This document shows positions 57,893 through 64,000 of a stretch of DNA of 64,000 nt, one piece after another. Made by a program: the position numbers and the translations under genes. The stretch lies in contig CM043971.1 of the NCBI GenBank assembly GCA_014529385.2, forward strand, positions 31,763,209 to 31,827,208, written 5' to 3'. Origin of the DNA: Adiantum capillus-veneris. Its lineage: Eukaryota; Streptophyta; Polypodiopsida; Polypodiales; Pteridaceae. Below the pieces are notes generated by a model. That model was not told the DNA's origin. It was given only the letters and a program-made list of their open reading frames with translations, and ran no database searches. Numbering within the stretch: position 1 is the stretch's first letter; each line of letters opens with the position of its first letter.

Positions 57893-60172
57893 ATGTCTTC
57901 CACCGAGAATGTGAGCGGTGATGTTGGTGTCTCAAGCCTGGCTTCCTTGAGGACACCTCCTACCTCGATGCCAGGTTCTGCTTCGCAGGGCAACCAAAAG
58001 GCAGGTGGAAAAATTCCAGGACCCGAGTGGAATTTTGCCACAAATTTAAATAAGTATCAAGATTGGAAATGTAACTTTTGTGGCGAAGAGAAATCTGGAG
58101 GAGCACCAAGAATAAGGAATCATTTTCTAGGTGGCAATACCAGAATCCAAGGAGGAAAGTGCAAGGGCGTAGGTGCAGAAGAAGCAGCTATGCGGTTAAA
58201 AGCTTTAATTGGTAAGCTAATTTCCATGAGCAAAAGATCAAAACTCTCTACTTTCGACCAACACACCCCGGTATCGATAAGATCAAACCAGTACGAGGGA
58301 TCATTGGGTGTAACGCCCACCAATGGAAGCACTCAAAGCAGGGAACCAACTTCTCATATCGATGGAACTACACCTCCAAACCATGGATCTCCTGACTTTC
58401 AGGTAGGATCGTCAAAAAGTAGACAGGTTAGCTTACAGACGAGCTTCAAAACGCTTGCCTTAGAAGAAGCACAACTTGCAGTAGCTAAAGCCGTCTATTT
58501 CACTGGGGGATCATTGGCCATTGTCACCCGTGATGCATGGAAGTCAGCTTGGAAACGCATTGGGGAGTATGGTGTTGGATTTACCCCTCCAACATATCAC
58601 CATATGAGAAACCAACTATTGGATAAATGTTACACAAGCACACAACAGGATATTCAAAGGGTAATATTAAATGCAACATAACAATTTGGATACACCATAG
58701 TTAGTGATGGTTGGTCCAACGTTCAAAGGCGGCCATTGATCAACATCATGCTTGTATGTCCTCGTGGTGAATGTTTTGTCAAAGCTGTGGATAGCTCTGG
58801 TCAAATAAAGTCTGGCAGTTTTATAGCTGACATCATTGGCGACGTAGTTGAGGAACTTGGAAAAGAAAATGTTATCCAAGTAATCATGGACAATGCCAAA
58901 AATTGCAGGGCTACAGGTAGGATACTTGAAAGTCGCTTCTCTCACCTATATAGTGTTGGTTGTAGTACACACAGCTTGAACTTGGTATTGCAAGATTGGT
59001 ACAAGAGTAATGACACAGAGTGGTTCAAATGGATAGTAGACAATGCTCGCTTAATAGTCAAGTTTGTTTTGAAGCGTAAGAGGGTTCTTGACATGTACCG
59101 TCAGAGGATGTCTACTATGTTAAAACTGCCGTGCGAAACTAGATTTTGCACGAACTACTATACGGTAGAATCACTAATAAAAAATAAGAATGCTGTGATG
59201 GAGACATTTGTTTGTGCCACTTTTTCAGAATGGGAGGCCGGTCAAAGGGAGAAGATAAAAAGCAAAATAGGGGTGATCAGAGATCTACTAGCTGATCACC
59301 ACTTCTGGGATGATGTGGTGGATCTGCACAATGTCATGATGCCAATTATGCTCGCATTACGCCAACTGGATTCTGCCTTGCCTAACATAGGTAAGGTGTG
59401 GATGGCTTGGTGGAGTGTTCAAGAAAGCCTTTCAAATCCAGAGGAGCCCCAAGAGCCAATTGTGAAGCCTTGGAAGACACCATTCACTCAAAAGAGGAGA
59501 GAAATTCTAAGAAAGGATGTGCATGGTTGATGGGTTGGAGCTCATAGTCCACTACACAGCGTAGCTTTCTTATTGGATCCAGAGTATTGGGCAATGGAAA
59601 TAGACAAACTTGATGAGGAGGTGCTGGAAGACTTTTATGATGTGATAGGAAGGTTTTATGCTGATCCTGATGAGCATGCATTAGCTGTTACTGATCTTAC
59701 GAAGTTTAAACTCAAAGAGGGTAAGTTTGGTACAGAATTTGTGCAGAAACTTGCCACGGAGCAACGAGCGTGGAAGTGGTGGATGATGAATGGTGGTAGT
59801 GCACCCACCCTTAAACGCCTAGCTGTTAGAATCCTAGCCCAATGTGCATCCAATTCAAGTTCTGAGAGAAAATGGAGTACATATAAATATGTACATTCCA
59901 CCATCAGAAACCGCATTCTAAATTCAAGAGCTGAAAAGATGGTGTATATGTACTGCAACCATCGGCTATTGGCAAGAGTGCAAGCTGATAACTACAAAGA
60001 GGAGATGCCCCGCTGGACTTATGATCTAACCAATGATGAGGTGGACGAAGAGAGTGAGCTGCAAGGGGAATCTCATGAAGTAGAAACTACATGTACTTTA
60101 GAAGAGATTGAAGAGAATTTGGAAATTGAACCAACTTTGACCCATCGCAGCAAGCGACAGTGGTTTAATTAA
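57893..60172 (+). pseudogene. hAT-superfamily transposase, one frame with two internal stops
   Basis: One reading frame of 759 codons is broken only by TAA at 58679-58681 and TGA at 59528-59530. The N-terminal BED-type finger has C60, C63, H77 and C90 (WKCNFCGEE...RNHFLGG). The DUF659 region follows after the first stop (SDGWSNVQRRPL, then VIMDNAKNCRA and VGCSTHSLNLVLQD). The C-terminal hAT dimerisation region is at about residues 636-695 (LAVRILAQCASNSSSERKWS). The enzyme would bind the element ends and cut and paste it. The start ATG at 57893 follows an acceptor-like site by about 12 bases. Two stops make this copy inactive, though the frame is otherwise preserved, so it decayed recently. 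Confidence 0.93.
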
Positions 60173-60459
60173 TAGATTATTGAATCAATTGAGTGACTTC
60201 TGTTTAAGTTCAGAAAACTGTTTATCTTATAAGCTTTTTTTTATATTTAGTTTAAGGTTTAGACATTTGCTTAATAATAAACGAAGCCCTTAAAAACCTT
60301 TACAAGGCCACAAATCACTATTAAAGCTTCATAATATACAAAGCCCTAAAAAATCTTTGCATGTTCACATATCATAATTGAAGCTGAAGTGAAGACAATT
60401 CCAATTCACTAATAAATTCTTGCAAGACAACAAGTAAATGTTTTCAAATGTTACAAAAA
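60173..60459. other. Downstream flank of the hAT transposase
   Basis: AT-rich, with repeated AAAGCCCTWAAAAA-type strings at about 60285 and 60343. These may be 3' subterminal repeats of the hAT element. No terminal inverted repeat complementary to CAGGGATTTT was found. Confidence 0.4.
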
Positions 60460-61415
60460 CTATCCAAGTGATAGTGAAATATTTGTGAGAATATCTTCAT
60501 TCTCCTGTTCACGCTGACCTTTAAGCTTATTATAGTCTTCAGACATTTTGAACATTGCATATAGATTTTTGGATATCTCATACTCACATATAGCACAATG
60601 AAAGCTATTCATCATGCTTTGCATCAAGCATGATATATGGTACATATGTCCGCATGGCAAGCCGAAGTGACCACACCACTCATGAAAGAATGATCTACAT
60701 ATGGGTCAAGGACCACCGTGCTCACCAAAAGCTGGAGGGGCCTCAATAGATGTTGGGTTCTCAATCAATGTGGCAGCATTTTGTTTTTTATAGTCTCCTC
60801 TAACTCTTTTACGTGGCGAGATAGCACCTTCACCTCCCTTTGCAAGTCTCTATTTAGGGTTGCTTCAGAATGAGAGCCTTGCGTAGCATGTGATGCTTGC
60901 TTGAGTTGAGTTTGAAGCTCCTCCTTAACTTGGTGCACTTCCATTGATGCACCTTCTAGTGCCAATGACATCTCTTGCTGTGTGACGGTGATTGCATTGT
61001 TGCGAATGTCCTCAACTGTCATATGAGGTGTCCTTGAGCTGAAGTCCACTGCTTCACCCAAGACATAATGCATGTATAACATCTTGGAAAACCACAATGG
61101 ACAATCCATATGATGCATAGGATGACCCATAACATCGAGATATATGTTCCCTCCATTGTCTCGTATGTTTGCATTAATGCATTGTGATAGCTTGAGTCGG
61201 CCTTTCTTGATGTTGTCATCTGCAACGCCTGGCCATATGGATTTGACCATTTCTCGGTCAATCCTAGAGTTCACCTCTTTCCATTGTGTACCCACTGGGT
61301 TGGCCCACTGGGAGCAACGAGCTGCAATTCGAGCGGTGTCATTCACTCCACTGCCTTGACACATGGATCTAAGACGCTCAAAAGCGCGCTTAGCCCTTTG
61401 ATTATCATTATCCAT
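60460..61415 (-). pseudogene. Coiled-coil protein with C-terminal RING-H2-like finger, broken
   Basis: The frame 60765-61415 (216 codons) begins MDNDNQRAKRAFERLRSM, has a middle segment with IYLDVMGHPMHHMDCPLWF, and ends in a coiled coil (about residues 150-212, many Gln/Glu/Leu/Lys). A frameshift near 60770 leads into a second part containing PICRSFFHEWCGHFG, LPCGHMYHISC and FHCAICEYEI. The last three give C, then C-x-H-x2-H-x2-C, then C-x2-C, a RING-H2 arrangement. The first expected Cys is replaced by a TGA just before PIC. An intact relative could be an E3 ubiquitin ligase, but some transposon-linked genes also carry such fingers. The frameshift and stop make it a pseudogene unless unseen introns remove them. 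Confidence 0.5.
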
Positions 61416-61454
61416 ATCCTAATTAAACACTATACTTCAGTTACGGCATACAAA

Positions 61455-61590
61455 ATAAATGATAATCAATTGCTATAAGAGTAACCACCATTTTACGACA
61501 ATCAATTGCTATAAGAGTAACCACGACAATCAATTGATATTAGAATAAACACCATCTTATGACAATCAATTGATATAAGAGTAACCTTCA
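61455..61590. repeat. Four short direct repeats around CAATCAATTG
   Basis: CAATCAATTGCTATAAGAGT-type units occur near 61463, 61499, 61527 and 61562, spaced 25-37 bp. The last two have ATTGATAT in place of ATTGCTAT. Each contains the palindrome CAATTG. No function is evident. 61591-61850 contains nothing recognisable. Confidence 0.8.
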
Positions 61591-61855
61591 TTTTTTAAAT
61601 CAATGAATGACAATCAGTGATTCCACGTGGCTTATTGCTTGAAACTTAAGAGAAAAAACAAAACTCATAGAAAATATGTTGTCTATTGAGATATAACAAA
61701 GTGTTGTTATTACTCATACATCATCCATGGCGCATAAAACCCAAATTTTAAAAGTGCTTTTATAAGTCAAAAGTCTCAGAAAACCCTGCTTCATAAAGTA
61801 CATCATATATCCATTAAAAAAAGGCTACACTCATTTCAGAGGGAGGGCGTAAGCA

Positions 61856-62781
61856 TCATTCTGGCTGGGCTTCAAATCTTTCTAATTCTTCGTCCAAAAG
61901 TGCCAAGGTCTTTCTCTCTGTGGTTTTCTTCCTCACCCAACCTTCCACAACAATCCTAGATATGGCTTGTACCTCCACTGAAACCTTATGTTTGAACCAA
62001 TCTGTGCTGTAGTAGTCAGAGAACTCTCCACAAAACTTACAGAATTGCCATATCACTCATCCTATGGCGTACACATCTGTGGCCTTGGTCCATGGGCATG
62101 GGTGATTGCCATCTAGTAACTCAGTAGCTCGCCAAGGATGAAGCTTTTGCCAGTTTTCATCGGTATTGTTGGTCTTTTGTGTCTCTAAGCCAACACGCAG
62201 AGCCAATCCCCAATCAATTATTCCAATACAGGGAGTGAGATCCTTGGTAAAGTCCAACATGATGTTCCATGGATGGAGATCATTGTGGATCACTCCCTCG
62301 TCATGTGAGAACCGCAATGCCTTCACCAAGGCATGGATCAACGAGGGAGCATGATTGCACAGGCTCTTGATACGTGTTTTCTGGTCTTCAGAGGGCTGCT
62401 CCCATTTAAAGTCTTCAGGGATCTTTCCTTTCCCCTCTTGATGCGCTACAAGCGTTGTGAAAGAGCCATGTGGATGGGGCATTGTATCCATAAGATCACC
62501 TAAAGTTCCCCCATTGAAGTAGGGGAATATCAGAAACCATGGCAACGTTACAGAGTGGGAATACTCCTCACAATCCCTCTATGGTTGAGATCTACCCCAC
62601 TTTCTGATGCAAAGCTTTTCCACTGATGCTTGGCCTGTCCTTTGAACTCCTTAGCACAATAAGTATTCATTGCAAGAAGGAAACTGATCCCTTTGATTTG
62701 GACTTGCCACCCTGTGCCATAAGCCCCTGACCCAAGTTTCTTGATCTTCTTAATGGACTTATTTGGAATGCCCAGAGTCAT
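61856..62781 (-). pseudogene. Protein-kinase-like gene, frameshifted
   Basis: The first part (62548-62781) has the glycine loop KKLGSGAYGTGWQV (residues 15-27) and a candidate ATP-binding Lys44 in YCAKEF. After a frameshift near 62550 the frame 62057-62545 has the hinge FPYFNGGTLGDLM, the catalytic loop VIHNDLHPWNIML (H-N-D in place of H-R-D), IIDWGLAL (D-W-G in place of D-F-G) and WRATELL for the activation-segment end. A TGA at 62057-62059 precedes VIWQF, and the frame then continues to 61856. The variant HND/DWG motifs suggest a divergent family or low activity even before the breaks. The rest of the fold is well kept. Confidence 0.75.
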
Positions 62782-63293
62782 ACTACATTCATAATTGTAT
62801 ATACTGCTCTCCAGGTGACTGACAGAAGCAGTAGAACCCTATGTTCCCTCAATGGCAGCCTCCTCAATAAACGGTTCTCCAACTTGGTTGCTCCCCACAA
62901 CTCTGGTGATAGCCATTCGCATTTTCTTGCTTAGGCCAAACTATGTGTCTATGAGGGATGCTCGCCTTGACCTCTCCTTTTCAGCTCTCCATCTAGTGTT
63001 CCAATGCTCTAGCTTACCCTTGTCTACTTCTTGAGGGCATTCCTCTTTCAAATCAGAGGCCACCTTGGGCAAATTGCCCACCCAACTGCTCAGTAATGAG
63101 ATTATTGATTCGGTTGTTTGTCTGGATATAACAACAACATTTTGCGGGAAATCTCACTGTATAATGATTGCAATCTAGACTCATCTGCAACAATCTGTGC
63201 TATATTGTCGAGATCTAGTGCACTGACGATCGTAATCAACAATTGTCTAATTTTCTTTTTGAACTCTATCATTGAAGGAGTAGAAGGATCCAT
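62782..63293 (-). pseudogene. Possible N-terminal part of the kinase-like gene
   Basis: An ATG at 63291-63293 opens MDPSTPSMIEFKKKIRQL and continues about 63 codons, with a helical segment ending KMLLLYPDKQPNQ. After a stop, other frames on the same strand read KVASDLKEECPQEVDKGK and WNTRWRAEKERSRRASLID, charged protein-like sequence leading towards the kinase start at 62781. It is plausibly the N-terminus of the same gene, broken by several mutations or containing an intron. I do not recognise the domain. Confidence 0.35.
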
Positions 63294-63422
63294 TTTGCCT
63301 GCAATGGTATTATTGCAAACAACACATTGTGAAATATAACTATGTGCCACTGCATTTGGATCTTTTCTACGTGAAAGAAAAAGTGCAATATAGACCATAG
63401 ATCTCGTACACTTTTGCAGTGA

Positions 63423-64000
63423 CACACCTAATCGCAATTGCAACCATGTGCCAATGCCTCACCGTATGACAACTTACAAGCAGATTCTCCTGTCATTCTA
63501 GCAGCAACACACCTAGTCGCAATTGCAACCATGTGTCGAAGCATGAATGACTGGGAGCAACATAAAACATAGTCACCCTACGCTTTTGCAATGACACACC
63601 TAGCCGCAATTGCAACCATGTGCCAATGCATCCACGCACGATGACTTATTTCAAACAGATGCTCCTATCATTCTAGCAACAACACACCTAGTCGCAATTG
63701 CAACCATGTGCCGAAGCATGAATGACTGGGAGCAACATAAAACATAGTCATCCTACGCTTTTGCAATGACACACCTAGTCGCAATTGCAACCATGTGCCA
63801 GTGCATCCATGCACGATGTATTCTTTCAAGATTCAAGCATATGAAGCATTATGAAATTATTTGAGCACACATTCATGCATTAGATGCTACCGTCAATCTA
63901 GCAGCAACACACCTAGTCGCAATTGCAATCATGTGCCAAAGCATGAATGACGGGAAGCAACATAAAACATAGTCATCTTGCGTTTTTGCAATGACACACC
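63423..64000. repeat. 87-bp tandem repeat with alternating monomer types, continuing past the window
   Basis: The block CACACCTAGTCGCAATTGCA (with small variants) starts at 63423, 63508, 63595, 63683, 63770 and 63908, and begins again at 63995. Spacing is 85-88 bp, except one interval of 138 bp that contains an extra segment of about 51 bp. Neighbouring monomers differ, but every second one is alike (one type followed by GAATGACTGGGAGCAACATA, the other by GCATCCAYGCACGATG). The higher-order unit is therefore about 175 bp. No frame is coding. Confidence 0.92.

Noticed and set aside
56607-60430. Complete hAT element with CAGGG terminal inverted repeats
   Set aside because: CAGGGATTTT at 56607 is a plausible end, but I found neither a complementary end after the transposase nor a matching 8-bp duplication.
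63423-64000. Regular repeats resembling a CRISPR array
   Set aside because: The periodic unit is one continuous 87-bp monomer without unique spacers, and the window is plant nuclear DNA; it is a satellite-type tandem repeat.

Overview
The window is nuclear DNA from a land plant, most likely a vascular plant with a large, repeat-rich genome; the species cannot be named from sequence alone. The evidence is the mix of elements: plant-type Ty3/gypsy retrotransposons of both the chromovirus and the OTA (Athila/Tat) branches, primer-binding sites matching plant tRNA-iMet and tRNA-Asp, a BED-finger/DUF659 hAT transposase, a plant-type Helitron relic, and a fragment close to plant DBP2-like DEAD-box RNA helicases. 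No intact host gene is visible. Almost everything is transposon in some stage of decay.

Layout. 1-1518: decayed Helitron Rep/helicase protein on the minus strand, running off the left edge. 4676-8629: decayed chromovirus on the plus strand with a 194-bp tandem duplication in its integrase region. 8985-9653: broken minus-strand frame of unknown function. 11142-44069: a three-level nest of LTR retrotransposons. Element A (minus, LTRs 11142-11760 and 43457-44069) is an Athila/Tat-type element. Element B (minus, LTRs 19929-21498 and 37300-38870) sits between A's gag and protease. Element C (plus, LTRs 22972-24562 and 30285-31875) splits B between RNase H and integrase. LTR divergence judged by eye falls in the expected order: about 3% for A, about 1% for B, no difference noticed for C. 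C has one uninterrupted 1649-codon gag-pol frame with all catalytic motifs recognisable and a perfect 5-bp target duplication, so it is very young.

45983-51512 holds another minus-strand OTA-type remnant, with a DEAD-box helicase fragment lying where its polymerase should be, plus about five degenerate 280-bp repeats centred on a palindrome. 52380-55000 is a plus-strand OTA-type remnant. 55010-56590 is a pyrimidine-rich leader with possible exon remnants. 56710-60172 is a hAT element region: a GC-rich repeat array, a TATA box, five copies of a 151-bp repeat, and a transposase frame with two internal stops. 60460-61415 (minus) is a broken coiled-coil plus RING-H2 gene, 61856-63293 (minus) a broken protein-kinase-like gene, and 63423-64000 an 87-bp tandem repeat continuing past the right edge.

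The most unusual observations are the second retropepsin-like domain after the integrase in element A, the extra frames in A (between pol and 3' LTR) and B (between 5' LTR and gag), the helicase fragment inside a retroelement remnant, and the 280-bp palindrome repeats. All descriptions come from reading the sequence; no database search or alignment program was run.
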